Part shown: positions 55,461 to 64,000 of the stretch, one piece after another | Layout: every line of letters begins with the position of its first letter | How positions within the stretch are numbered: position 1 is the stretch's first letter | DNA from: Pedobacter sp. PF22-3 | Lineage (GTDB): Bacteria > Bacteroidota > Bacteroidia > Sphingobacteriales > Sphingobacteriaceae | DNA: 64,000 nucleotides | Assembly (NCBI RefSeq): GCF_026239555.1 | Contig: NZ_JAPIVP010000003.1 | Coordinates: 186,001-250,000 of the forward strand | Reading direction: 5' to 3' | Translations under genes and position numbers: made by a program | The notes under the pieces: generated by a model | Told to the model about the DNA's origin: nothing | Databases searched by the model: none | The model's input: only the letters and a program-made list of their open reading frames with translations

Positions 55461-58400
55461 TTACACAATGGCAGACATTCCTCGATAACTAACAAGAACA
55501 TCATCAAGGCTTAAATGACGGTGGTCACTTTGATAATATCCATTAATAATAAGTTCCCTATAATAGGATATATCTGTTGTAAAATCCTCGTTTTTATGTT
55601 TTTGTATAAGCATTTCCAATTCCTGCGCAGTCTTATTGAAAGCTTGCACACTGACTTTCGAAATAGCGGTCAGGGCATTATAAGCTGCACCCGTAGCGGA
55701 ATCAGGAAATGCCAGTGTCTTATCTAGCCCGGTGGCATAAGCGAAATCCAAAGCCTCAATGAATATGGGGATGGTTTGTTCAAATGGCATCTCCACGCAG
55801 TTGGTCATGATCGGATCCTGCCTATGGTTGAAAGGCACTTTATTGTTGTTTTTTAGATAGTTTAGCCAAAATTCCAATCCTTCGATTTTTTTAACACTTA
55901 AAAGTAGCTCACAAGCCAGGAGTTTATGACGTTCTGTGAACGAAGGCCCGGCCATGATCTGTTCAAGAATAGGCAAAATAAGATCCGGTCTCTTAGGAAG
56001 TAGATTTTTGACGAGGTACCAGGTCCAGAATATTCCATGTTCGTCTGCTGCGGGGTCAGGAACAGTTAAAACTGAAGAGAAATCTTCTATATCACCTCCG
56101 AGCGATAGATAGAAGTCCGCAAGCCTCGTTTTATCGTGTTCTGTAAAGACCGGATGAGAGATGATGGCCTTGTAAAGTTCTGGCAGACATTCCTTGTACC
56201 GCAACTGCTCACATATCGAAAAATGATTCAGCAGGCCCCATGTTGAAAGCCCATTTTTAATGTTCTGGAGAACCGTTTCCTTCAATAAATCCTTGTCGGT
56301 AATTTTCTCCAATACTACCTTTGTGATACTGGTTTCTCCTCTGAATCCACCCCTGAAGTCTGAAAGGAGCAGTTTTAGCAAAAGGGTATCGGACAGATCA
56401 AATTGAAGTATTAGGAACAATCTGTTCGTAAATTCAACTAGCCGATTAAAATTCGCCCCGCCAGTACCATTGTCCCTAACTGCGTTGGCATAATCTAAAT
56501 TCTCAATATTTGCTTTGGCCCATTCAGTCGCAAAATCAATGAGCCTAGGCTCTATGGTGATTTCTTTTTTCTTGCGGTTTTCCAGCATACGCATGACCTG
56601 GTTGATCTTGAAGGTTTCCCATTGATCGCTAGTTTTATAATAGGATAGCATTTCTGAAACTGTTATTGGAGTTTTCCTGGCATTTTTTCTGATCTCCATG
56701 AATGCTATGGAAGGCGTGAATGGATTGTGGTAGTATCCGGCAGCACTGTAAAGATCCTTTGCCGTAACGGCCTCTTTTCCGCTGTGTTTAAATATTGCTT
56801 CAAGTTCTTCCACAAAAAGTTCTTTTTCAAGTAACAGTTGCTGATTCTTTGTATCGTACAGCGCAGTATTTGCCTGAAAATTGAAATTGTCTGTAGGTTC
56901 ATCAAACGCAGTTCCAAACTCTTCAGCAAGCCTTTGCGCGAATTTTTCATGCAGGTTTTTATTGATCCCGGAAATATTCCGGTGAGTTCGCATCTGATCA
57001 AATGTTATCTTACCCGCTTTGTATTCATCTATCAAAAACTCACAGCTTTCTTCTTCTGCTAAGGCCATAAGGTCATGATTGTATTTCTCGTATTTGTATA
57101 TTTTTTGAAATATACAGTTGAGCCCACAGGTCGCTGCAAAGAACTCCCTGAATGGAATAAGCCAGTCGCTATAAATAGAGACAAAATTTAGAGTTCTAAA
57201 AAGCTTGTACACAGCACCCAGGATTCTGGGGTTACTTGGGTATACTAAAAGTGATTTGCTTAAAATTTCAGCCATTTCCTTCGCTTCAAGCTTGAATTCA
57301 TCACTTCCATCCAGGCCAATGAAATCACGATTCCTTGCGCCATAATTCAATATCTTTATTAACGAGTCTGCCGTTTTCAGCGACAGGATCACCATTTTCA
57401 GTCTTTCATCGGCGAAAAGCTCGTTTATTGACTGTTGACCTTTTTCATAGATCAAAAAGCTTTCTAAAATAAAGTTTGGATAGGAATCGGCAACACCTGC
57501 TTCGCTTAGGTAACTTACCAGGGCCTTACGTATGCTAAACGATTCCGTAGTTCCAAGTGCCCCCATTATTCCACTCACATCAGAAGGCTCAAAAAACTTG
57601 AGGGCCTCGTATGCTTCGATAATTCTCTGGATATAATTTTCAGATGCTGGCGTTCTATTGAATTCCCTCCACAAAATTGCCCTTAGTTTTGCTTCGTATA
57701 TAAATCCCTTTCTGCATTCTGATAAGAGTTCAATCAGGTCTTTCGCCAGCCATTCCCTGGGGTTTGCCAACAATAGTGAATCAATATAGCCGATTGTTTC
57801 CCCATCAATCTCGACAAAATCGGCAAGTTCGTTTACGCGAAAATTAGACGAAGCGAAAAGCATAATATTTCGATCGTTGTAATAACTAATGATCCGTTGG
57901 AAAATATCTTTTCTGACCGATTTTGATACCTTATCCCTTTCAAACCTGACAAGCAGTTCAGGTTCATTATTACTTAGCCATTCTAAAAGATCTCTAAAAT
58001 AATCACTGGAGGGCTCTGCGATCGCAAAAAGAAATGAAAACGTATTGAGAAACCTTGGCTGCAGTTTTGGCTTTTCATAGTTAAAGGATACCAGTGGTAG
58101 AATACTCTTAAATTCATTCTCCAGTAAAAAGCTTGCGCAGAGATACTCCTGAAGGTTTTTATGTTCAAAAGACCAATTTTCAGAAAGGTTCCCTTCCTTA
58201 TTCATCAGGAAAAAATGCTTGAACAACTTGATGTAGTCCTCATTATCTAAAACCTTGCCCATCTCTGCTTCATCCAAGCTGCTTTTACCAAGCATGGTCA
58301 TGCAAAAGGCAATCTTTTGAGCGAGTTTAAATAACAAATCCCTGTCCGCTGTGATATCATATTTGTCTTTGTCCCTTTTGAAGCGTTCGAATAAAATCTG

Positions 58401-59693
58401 CTCAAACATCGTTGCCTTGTTATGCGGAAAGGTTTCCTGTCCGTCAGCAAACAGGCTAACAAGCCTGGTAAGGTAGTATGGATTTTGAAGGTATTCAATA
58501 AAACCTGATTGCTCAACCTTTTCCAGGAATACCAGTTGTCCGGAACTCAATTTTTTCTTGATGTAAAAATCCACATCAGATTCATCAAAAGGATCAAGTA
58601 CAAATGGCTGGAAAGACCTCAATGGAACTGCTGAAATATTATAAAAATTATACCTCGTCGAGACGATCACATTGGTTCTTTGGCGTACTCCGCAAAACTG
58701 GTTCAAGTGGTTGATAAAGGTTTGGTGATGCTCTTCTTTAACCTCATCAAGCCCGTCAAAGATCAATATCAAGCTTTCTTCAGGTATGCTTGCCCAGTCC
58801 TTATTGAAGATCTCAAGAATTTCAGGAATGGTTTGACCTTCGTAGTCTTTCAGGTAATTCATGACCGGGAATAAAGGCTCATCTCCATTGCTGAAATAGG
58901 CTGCAATACTTTCCATCTCCCAGGTTTTACCAAAGCCCGCGGTACTCAACAGAATAATTTTAAGCCCCTCCGCACCGATATGTTTCTTAAATTCATCGGT
59001 TAAGCTAAGGTATTGGTTCTTATCAATCCTATAGTGAAAGGAATTTTCAATATTTTTTAGGAAGCCTGCATGAGTGATTACCCGCCTGTCAATGTGATCT
59101 TTATCTGCCGTATAATTTAGCTTTGGAATTTTGAGATACTGCTTAAGGGATTCTTCATAAACAACCCCGTAGAATGCTTTCGCTATTTCAATATCAAAAT
59201 ATCTAGCTACAATATGTGGCTGAGGAGCTTGCCGCAAATACGCACATATACCCCGCCAGTCCCAGATAATTAGATCAATACCAAGTTTGGCCAGCTTATC
59301 TCTGAGCGTATCGATAAGGTCTTCATCTTTGATTTTTGTAAGGTCATAATTGGTACAAAGAATGAACTCCTTGGCTTTATCCTTAAATTTCCCTGCTAGG
59401 AATAGCTCGATAATCTGCTCCAATTCTTGAGGACTGATATAGGCCTTCAATTTACACTGCGCAACAGTAAGCGCATTCGTTCCGGATGCAGTTGCGTAGA
59501 TATCTATGCCATCCTGGTCATTTCCTTGTTGCAGATATTCTCTTGCGTTTACAATATTCATTCGTGAAGCAAGCACATCTGTACAGAACTGCTCAAATGC
59601 TTTCCATTCCAGCACTTCGCCAATAGGTAATCTATCTAGTAATTCGTTAACAACAACAACTTTTGGTGACATTTTTGGGGCGTTTATATTCAA
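55461..59693 (-). CDS. NACHT NTPase with N-terminal Mrr-like nuclease (bNACHT)
   Basis: The protein is 1410 residues. An N-terminal PD-(D/E)XK nuclease-like domain (~1-170) shows GNDQDGIDIYA (Asp61/Asp64) and VAQCKLKA (Gln79-Cys-Lys81). The NACHT NTPase follows with Walker A STAGFGKT (250-257) and Walker B LILIFDGLDEV (308-318). The C-terminal ~900 residues are helical repeats that likely sense the trigger. Bacterial NACHT proteins defend against phage by activating an effector domain (family knowledge), here probably DNA cleavage. It is 59 nt downstream of a Lit-like protease gene on the same strand. Confidence 0.88.
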   Translation of the reverse strand: MNINAPKMSPKVVVVNELLDRLPIGEVLEWKAFEQFCTDVLASRMNIVNAREYLQQGNDQDGIDIYATASGTNALTVAQCKLKAYISPQELEQIIELFLAGKFKDKAKEFILCTNYDLTKIKDEDLIDTLRDKLAKLGIDLIIWDWRGICAYLRQAPQPHIVARYFDIEIAKAFYGVVYEESLKQYLKIPKLNYTADKDHIDRRVITHAGFLKNIENSFHYRIDKNQYLSLTDEFKKHIGAEGLKIILLSTAGFGKTWEMESIAAYFSNGDEPLFPVMNYLKDYEGQTIPEILEIFNKDWASIPEESLILIFDGLDEVKEEHHQTFINHLNQFCGVRQRTNVIVSTRYNFYNISAVPLRSFQPFVLDPFDESDVDFYIKKKLSSGQLVFLEKVEQSGFIEYLQNPYYLTRLVSLFADGQETFPHNKATMFEQILFERFKRDKDKYDITADRDLLFKLAQKIAFCMTMLGKSSLDEAEMGKVLDNEDYIKLFKHFFLMNKEGNLSENWSFEHKNLQEYLCASFLLENEFKSILPLVSFNYEKPKLQPRFLNTFSFLFAIAEPSSDYFRDLLEWLSNNEPELLVRFERDKVSKSVRKDIFQRIISYYNDRNIMLFASSNFRVNELADFVEIDGETIGYIDSLLLANPREWLAKDLIELLSECRKGFIYEAKLRAILWREFNRTPASENYIQRIIEAYEALKFFEPSDVSGIMGALGTTESFSIRKALVSYLSEAGVADSYPNFILESFLIYEKGQQSINELFADERLKMVILSLKTADSLIKILNYGARNRDFIGLDGSDEFKLEAKEMAEILSKSLLVYPSNPRILGAVYKLFRTLNFVSIYSDWLIPFREFFAATCGLNCIFQKIYKYEKYNHDLMALAEEESCEFLIDEYKAGKITFDQMRTHRNISGINKNLHEKFAQRLAEEFGTAFDEPTDNFNFQANTALYDTKNQQLLLEKELFVEELEAIFKHSGKEAVTAKDLYSAAGYYHNPFTPSIAFMEIRKNARKTPITVSEMLSYYKTSDQWETFKINQVMRMLENRKKKEITIEPRLIDFATEWAKANIENLDYANAVRDNGTGGANFNRLVEFTNRLFLILQFDLSDTLLLKLLLSDFRGGFRGETSITKVVLEKITDKDLLKETVLQNIKNGLSTWGLLNHFSICEQLRYKECLPELYKAIISHPVFTEHDKTRLADFYLSLGGDIEDFSSVLTVPDPAADEHGIFWTWYLVKNLLPKRPDLILPILEQIMAGPSFTERHKLLACELLLSVKKIEGLEFWLNYLKNNNKVPFNHRQDPIMTNCVEMPFEQTIPIFIEALDFAYATGLDKTLAFPDSATGAAYNALTAISKVSVQAFNKTAQELEMLIQKHKNEDFTTDISYYRELIINGYYQSDHRHLSLDDVLVSYRGMSAIV

Positions 59694-59752
59694 AGATTAT
59701 AATAATAATCGGATTTTTGCTGGTGCTGGCATTTGCAGCATTTGACCTGCTG

Positions 59753-60706
59753 TTAGCATTTTAATTTCTCATCAGCATGGGCCTGGATCAGCTCAAATAA
59801 ATAGTCGAGCAGTTCGGTAAATTCCGCGAATTTTTTCTGTTCGATCTTGATCTCGTGCAATTTGCAAAACATGCTCAACCCGGTATTCATCGCACGGTTC
59901 AGCCGAAACTGATTGCCCTCATCAAAATTCTCTCTTAGCCGGGTATTAAAGATTCGGATGTGGCTCCCCGGATGGATCTCATCATTAAGTTTACTTCCCT
60001 TAGGATGAGCAAAAAGTGTAGACAATCCAGCCATGATCATTCCGAATAATTTATGGTACCTGACCTCATCGCTGTCATCCTGGCTAATCAAACTTTCATA
60101 GGCAAAAGTATCTGCTTCCTGTTCCAATTGTTTGGAGAGGATAATTTCGTCTTCAGTAAGATCAAAACCAAGGAATTTTTTTTGGGCTATTTCTTTAAAG
60201 CTATTCCAGTGATTATTGACCAGGTGAGCAACTTCGTGGTACATGATATAGGTGATTGCATCAATAAAGATCACGTTTACGATCCTGACCGTTTCAGTAG
60301 TCGTCGCCGGATTTGGCAGACCATCTGGCCATTGTTCATCGCCACCGGTCTTTAGCTTAAATGCCCAGTCGAATAGCCAGTCCATTTGCTTGACTTCCGG
60401 ATCCTGCCCGTCTATTTCCATATAATTGGCCGTTACCTGCTTTGCTGTTTTGGTCTTGTTTGCAGTGACCTCGTAAATAATATAGGTGATACACCAGATA
60501 AGGGTTAAAAAGCGCTGATTTAAAACAATCTCTTTGCTGTTGTGGTCCGACGAGGGACCCGAAAAAGATCCCGTATCGATTCTGATCCGGCGGCTTAGCT
60601 GACTGGCATCATACTGCTCCAGCCGTTTTTTACTTTGCTCGTTTACGTTTTCAAATGTGGTTGTTAATCTATCGTAAAGGGTCTCAATTGGGTTTTTATT
60701 GCTCAT
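59753..60706 (-). CDS. Lit-like phage exclusion protease (peptidase U49)
   Basis: A 317-residue protein with the zinc motif HEVAH at residues 157-161 (YIMYHEVAHLVNNHW) and a downstream QEAD at 196-199, the layout of the U49 family. E. coli Lit cleaves EF-Tu when T4 infection is sensed, stopping translation. No signal peptide, as expected for a cytoplasmic suicide protease. Its gene precedes the nuclease-NACHT gene on the same strand with a 59-nt gap, so they may be cotranscribed. An eight-G run lies 37-44 bp upstream of its start. Confidence 0.8.
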   Translation of the reverse strand: MSNKNPIETLYDRLTTTFENVNEQSKKRLEQYDASQLSRRIRIDTGSFSGPSSDHNSKEIVLNQRFLTLIWCITYIIYEVTANKTKTAKQVTANYMEIDGQDPEVKQMDWLFDWAFKLKTGGDEQWPDGLPNPATTTETVRIVNVIFIDAITYIMYHEVAHLVNNHWNSFKEIAQKKFLGFDLTEDEIILSKQLEQEADTFAYESLISQDDSDEVRYHKLFGMIMAGLSTLFAHPKGSKLNDEIHPGSHIRIFNTRLRENFDEGNQFRLNRAMNTGLSMFCKLHEIKIEQKKFAEFTELLDYLFELIQAHADEKLKC

Positions 60707-60742
60707 ATGTAAAGATACCTCTAATATTTCATCGATTATGAA

Positions 60743-60750
60743 GGGGGGGG
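60743..60750. repeat. G8 homopolymer upstream of the Lit-like gene
   Basis: Eight consecutive G residues (C8 on the coding strand) lie 37-44 bp upstream of the start. Homopolymers of this length slip readily and could vary promoter spacing. Confidence 0.5.
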
Positions 60751-60819
60751 CTTGGGGTTTTAATGGGAAAGGTAGATTAAGCTACCTGATCTTTTTACCC
60801 TTCTGGAAAACCTTATAAA

Positions 60820-61045
60820 ATGAGCAATGGAACCTTTGCTATTGTAAATGTTGACGACATTACAGAAAGAGACGACATGGTCACCGTTTTGATCAACTAC
60901 AAAGCGAATAAAGGCAAATTATCCATGCTGATGAGGGGGGATTCATCTGATACGAATTGAAGCAGAACTCATCAGAGAGATATGGCTGTTTTCTGAAAGA
61001 ACTGAGCAGGAAGATGAATTCTGGACTAAAGCAGCAAGTGCCTGA
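60820..61045 (+). pseudogene. Small element gene with a +1 frameshift in a G6 run
   Basis: The frame from ATG 60820 encodes MSNGTFAIVNVDDITERDDM and continues to a stop at 60958-60960. Shifting frame by one base at the G6 run (60935-60940) joins it to an open frame ending at 61045 (IRIEAELIREIWLFSE and EFWTKAASA), giving about 74 residues. Both halves are composition-normal and join smoothly, so an insertion, a read error or programmed slippage is likely. The function is unknown. It lies between two minus-strand genes. Confidence 0.5.
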
Positions 61046-61051
61046 TAAACC

Positions 61052-62521
61052 TTACTTTTTGCCGTGCTTTCTAAAAGCCTGGATAAGTTGGTAGATCGCG
61101 AATGCGATAAATATCCGGCTAAACCCCTCAACCAGACGGGCCCATGGAGATGCTTGTTGGCCAATACCTTTTGCAATTTCATCAGTTCTATGGACAGGGT
61201 TCAGGAATTCAGGCAGGTAACTCAGGCATTTTAGGAAATAATCTCTATCCTCCGGCTCCGAGATAGAGCCAATTCTGATATTCAAACCCAGAAGGTAAAC
61301 AGCGAAAAATAAACTGCTTCCAATTGCGACCACCGCTAAGGCAAGTTGCCAGCTTTGGCCATGGTCATTTGAATACTTGTTGAAGCATAGGTTCAGCTTT
61401 TCCCAGAAGTTCTTTCTCCAGGTGATTGTTCTGTAGAAGGCGTTCATTTCTTTGGCGTAAAAATGATTCGCCTCCAGGTAGTCGCCTTTACCCTCGTTGA
61501 TCTTTTTGAGCTGTGCATACGCTTGGCGCTGCTGGTGTTCATCTTCGGCGATGCGCTGCGGAAAAGTACCCTTGCTAAAAAATGTGTCAGTGATCCTGGA
61601 ATCCTCAAAGCTCATTTTGATATCCGAGAGGTTTGAGTTGATAAATGAGGTCTTACCCAAATCACTTCTGCTTATAGAAAGTTCTTTTTCCAGCTCCAGG
61701 TTGGAAAATCCAAGCTGTCCATAATTTACAAGCCCGTTGAAAGACAAAGATTCAATGGAAACATTCAGCACCCGCAGTATTGTATCCTTATGAATATAAG
61801 AAGGGCTAAACTCTAACTTTCCGATTTTGCAACCGCTCACAACGCCATTGACCTTTCCCATCTGCCCAAAGGTTATTTTTCCTAACGATAGATCCACATT
61901 TTTTGCATGCTTTTCTATGGATAGCTCAGCGATGTTTTCTGATCTAATTCTTAGGCTGCCGAACGACCCGCCAGAAATTTTCAGTTTGTTTATAGTTGAT
62001 TTGGTATCAATGTCGAAGCTCCCGTAGTCCCCATCATAAAATTCCAGTTCAGTCATTTGTACATTGCGCAGCAATACAAAGCTAACCTCTGTAACCTGCA
62101 TGATACCAACAGGGTGATCAAAAATGGCATCCATAAGCGCCAGCGTTTTGATTTTGCAGGCCCCTATAAAAATAGAATTTTTAAAACTAGAGCCGCTCTG
62201 AAACCCAAGGTCCCTGAATTCACCCCCCTGGATTTTTATATCAGATTGTAAAATGCTGGATCCTGAGAAATTAAAGCTCTCAAATGTGCCGCCATTTACA
62301 GCAAATAGGTAAAGACCATGGCGGATTCCTGAAAAGGTAACGTCCTTAAAAGTGCCTTTGTGTATCACAAAATTGCCTGCGAATGAACAGTTTTGAAAAT
62401 GGATGCTATACGGATAGGCGAAATCTTCATCAAAAACAAGGTGGCCGACTACCTCGCAGTCTATGATGGTGACCCGCTTGCCATCGTGATCTATTTTATA
62501 ATTTTCACTATAGCCCGGCAT
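61052..62521 (-). CDS. Membrane protein with repetitive beta-type N-terminal domain
   Basis: About 489 residues from ATG 62521 (a TTG at 62578 would extend it). Residues 1-330 alternate short beta-prone stretches with turns (NFSGSSILQSDIKIQGGEF, SGGSFGSLRIRSE), like a pentapeptide-type or related right-handed beta-helix without strict repeats. The C-terminal part has two membrane segments (LALAVVAIGSSLFFAVYLLG and RIFIAFAIYQLIQAF). Such architecture may gate a membrane in response to a ligand, but no activity is known. It is the most upstream minus-strand gene of the Lit-NACHT group. Confidence 0.6.
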   Translation of the reverse strand: MPGYSENYKIDHDGKRVTIIDCEVVGHLVFDEDFAYPYSIHFQNCSFAGNFVIHKGTFKDVTFSGIRHGLYLFAVNGGTFESFNFSGSSILQSDIKIQGGEFRDLGFQSGSSFKNSIFIGACKIKTLALMDAIFDHPVGIMQVTEVSFVLLRNVQMTELEFYDGDYGSFDIDTKSTINKLKISGGSFGSLRIRSENIAELSIEKHAKNVDLSLGKITFGQMGKVNGVVSGCKIGKLEFSPSYIHKDTILRVLNVSIESLSFNGLVNYGQLGFSNLELEKELSISRSDLGKTSFINSNLSDIKMSFEDSRITDTFFSKGTFPQRIAEDEHQQRQAYAQLKKINEGKGDYLEANHFYAKEMNAFYRTITWRKNFWEKLNLCFNKYSNDHGQSWQLALAVVAIGSSLFFAVYLLGLNIRIGSISEPEDRDYFLKCLSYLPEFLNPVHRTDEIAKGIGQQASPWARLVEGFSRIFIAFAIYQLIQAFRKHGKK

Positions 62522-62659
62522 TGCCAGAGGGGACCCTTTGAGGATAATGTGAAGGTAGACAGTCTCAATTCTTTTCAAGTTGGTGGCGTTAACAAGTAAG
62601 TAAAAGCAAGGTTAGCCAAAGATAGCTAAAAGGAAATTAGTCTTTATTAAACATAAGAA

Positions 62660-62689
62660 GGGGCTGAAAAATCTAGCGATCTCAGCCCC
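62660..62689. terminator. GGGGCTGA hairpin
   Basis: GGGGCTGA (62660-62667) pairs with TCAGCCCC (62682-62689). It sits in the 434-bp gap between the membrane-protein gene and the split RadC gene. No other gene is seen in that gap, only a structured GC-rich piece around 62810-62920. Confidence 0.4.
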
Positions 62690-62955
62690 ATTCTAAATTA
62701 ACGCTCTCAAACGCAAAGATACGTAAAATCCTTTAATGACGGCTTTTGCCACTCTAATGCTTTGTCGGGGAGGACTATCTATTCTATTAATTCAGCACTA
62801 AGTTAGCCAGCCGCCTTCGGGGCGCAAGAATTGTTCGGCATAAACCCTCCTGTGGCCTTTACCCGCTTTGCCTTTTATTCCGCTGCATTCCCTGTTTGCT
62901 CAGCAGCAGGCTAGTTGGGCGCATAATTAATCAAATTTTCAATTTAAAAATTAAG

Positions 62956-63407
62956 ATGATGAAAGCGCAAATTCAAAATTCCCTGTTCATGGTATCCGAG
63001 ATCAAAGTTTCCTACATGCTAAATTTAAAGCCTGTGAAAGGCCAATGATCAGAAGCTCTAAATATGCCTATGAAATACTGTTCAATAACTGGGATCTCAA
63101 CCGGATTGAAATGACAGAACAGTTCTTCATCCTGCTACTCAACCGGGCAAATCATGTGATCGGCATTACAGAAATTTCCAGCGGAGGATTTGCAGCAACT
63201 GTTGTTGATCCAAAAGTGATTTTCTCCGTAGCAATAAAATGCGCAGCATCAGGATTAATATTGGCGCATAACCATACAAGTTCAAATATGAGACCCAGCG
63301 ACACTGACCTGTCCATTACCCGCAGAATTGCTTCAGCAGGAAAACTACTTGATATCGAAATATTTGATCACCTGATCGTTTCCAGAAACGGATATTACTC
63401 CTTCTGA
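62956..63407 (+). pseudogene. radC: RadC/JAB-domain gene split by a -1 frameshift
   Basis: The first frame (62956-63048, 30 residues) matches the N-terminus of Bacteroidota RadC-like proteins (FMVSEIKVSYMLNLKP). The second (63045-63407, 120 residues) carries the JAMM motif HNHTSSNMRPSDTD and the typical end DHLIVSRNGYYSF. In the second frame the bases just before its ATG read ERPMIRSSKYAYEIL, the expected continuation of KP-x-ERP. One base is therefore missing near 63034-63035. The halves overlap by ATGA, so coupled expression of the JAB domain remains possible. RadC-like genes commonly mark such elements. Confidence 0.8.
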
Positions 63408-63411
63408 GATC

Positions 63412-63434
63412 AGGGACTGCTCTAGTCCCTTTTT
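63412..63434 (+). terminator. Terminator after the RadC-like gene
   Basis: AGGGACT (63412-63418) pairs with AGTCCCT (63424-63430), followed by a T5 run. Confidence 0.8.
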
Positions 63435-63477
63435 ATATCAATTTAATCGCTATCTTGTGATTATCAAAATAGTAGAT

Positions 63478-63696
63478 ATGTTTAACAAATCTTACAACCA
63501 GGTTTTAGCAGAATGCGCTGTGCTGAATGGTAAACTCCGCGGACATACAGGCGGCAAACTGAATAGCCCCGTCCGGGTAGTTCAGTTTCGTCCGTCCAGC
63601 CCGGCTCAGGACGAAATTTTGTCCTGGAAAAATGTGATGATATGCGCTGCGATCATTACCGTGTATTTTTTGATCAGGGGATTATTCACCAGATAA
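63478..63696 (+). CDS. Small membrane protein of the element
   Basis: About 72 residues from ATG 63478 (a GTG lies at 63457). A soluble N-terminal part with HTGGKLNSPVRVVQF is followed by one C-terminal membrane helix (VMICAAIITVYFLIRGLF), a tail-anchor layout. No family is recognised. It has its own terminators on both sides. Confidence 0.55.
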   Translation: MFNKSYNQVLAECAVLNGKLRGHTGGKLNSPVRVVQFRPSSPAQDEILSWKNVMICAAIITVYFLIRGLFTR

Positions 63697-63730
63697 GCTG
63701 ATCCTTTTTCTTCTTAACTTAAATTTTTTT

Positions 63731-63758
63731 GCAGGCCTTTTTGAGTCCTGCTTTTTTT
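63731..63758 (+). terminator. Terminator after the small membrane protein
   Basis: GCAGG (63731-63735) pairs with CCTGC (63747-63751), followed by T7. Confidence 0.7.
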
Positions 63759-63769
63759 AGCAGTACATT

Positions 63770-64000
63770 ATGAATGATTTACAAACGCTTCTTGATCCAA
63801 GCCAGAATGATATTAATGAAATCGAAGAATGGTTAGAGGCTGAATACCGGAAAACTAAAAAAGGATTTTATACTGATCGTGATGTTCTCGCCCAAAGTTT
63901 CAAGGACAAGAATTTGATCATCCTAAAGAAACAAGGAAAAGTAGTCTCCTTTATTGCCTGGAAGTGTTACACAGATAATACAGCCAAAATCTCTATTGCT
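63770..64000 (+). CDS. Partial protein, possibly GNAT acetyltransferase (runs off window)
   Basis: An open frame from ATG 63770 to the window end, 77 codons. The start MNDLQTLLDPSQNDINEIEE and the strand pair ILKKQGKVVSFIAWKCYTD with following AKISIA resemble the beginning of a GNAT fold, but the acetyl-CoA motif would lie beyond the window. Treat as hypothetical. Confidence 0.5.
   Translation, partial: MNDLQTLLDPSQNDINEIEEWLEAEYRKTKKGFYTDRDVLAQSFKDKNLIILKKQGKVVSFIAWKCYTDNTAKISIA

Noticed and set aside
37942..64000. Insertion sequence or phage structural genes in the element
   Set aside because: No transposase, capsid, terminase or tail genes were seen; only integrase and mobilization functions.

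Overview
The window looks like a chromosome segment of a Bacteroidota bacterium of the Sphingobacteriaceae, most likely Pedobacter or a close relative (inference, no database search). The signs are a SusC/SusD pair with a hybrid two-component sensor, BfmA/BtgA-type mobilization genes, modest GC, weak ribosome binding sites, and a TTG-N20-TATTTTTG promoter ahead of the integrase.

Positions 1-21723 hold a peptide and hydroxyproline utilisation region. It has two M24 Xaa-Pro peptidases (the first cut by the window edge), a DUF5695 protein, an M1 metallopeptidase, and a four-gene trans-4-hydroxy-L-proline operon (deaminase of the DHDPS family, 2-oxoglutarate-semialdehyde dehydrogenase, 4-hydroxyproline epimerase, D-amino-acid dehydrogenase). 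An AraC regulator, a DUF885 peptidase, an APC permease and an S9/DPP-IV peptidase follow, then a NIPSNAP protein. Together they could take proline-rich, collagen-like peptides to amino acids and hydroxyproline to 2-oxoglutarate. Upstream of the M1 gene lies a tandemly duplicated, structured, non-coding element of about 250 nt.

Positions 21724-36729 hold a repeat cluster and then a polysaccharide utilisation locus: hybrid sensor, SusC, SusD, GH30, GH35 and GH5. A beta-galactan-type substrate is plausible. A Crp/Fnr regulator and a tRNA-Lys(TTT) gene close the core region.

From 37.9 kb to the end is an integrated mobile element that begins at the tRNA-Lys gene. It carries a tyrosine recombinase, a mobilization module (DUF5712-like relaxase, BfmA, two small DNA-binding proteins, a candidate oriT), a frameshifted RadC/JAB gene, and a dense set of likely defence genes. 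These are an AbiE-like toxin-antitoxin pair, a coiled-coil CHAT protease beside a 14-residue-repeat protein, and a HEPN protein with a partner behind a switch-like leader RNA. They continue with a nucleotide-cyclase-like protein paired with DUF4238, a 1226-residue protein ending in a PD-(D/E)XK nuclease paired with an Rx5H protein, a nuclease-NACHT protein downstream of a Lit-like (U49) protease, and a membrane protein with a repetitive beta-type ectodomain. The best candidates for undescribed systems are these paired genes between 41.1 and 62.6 kb.
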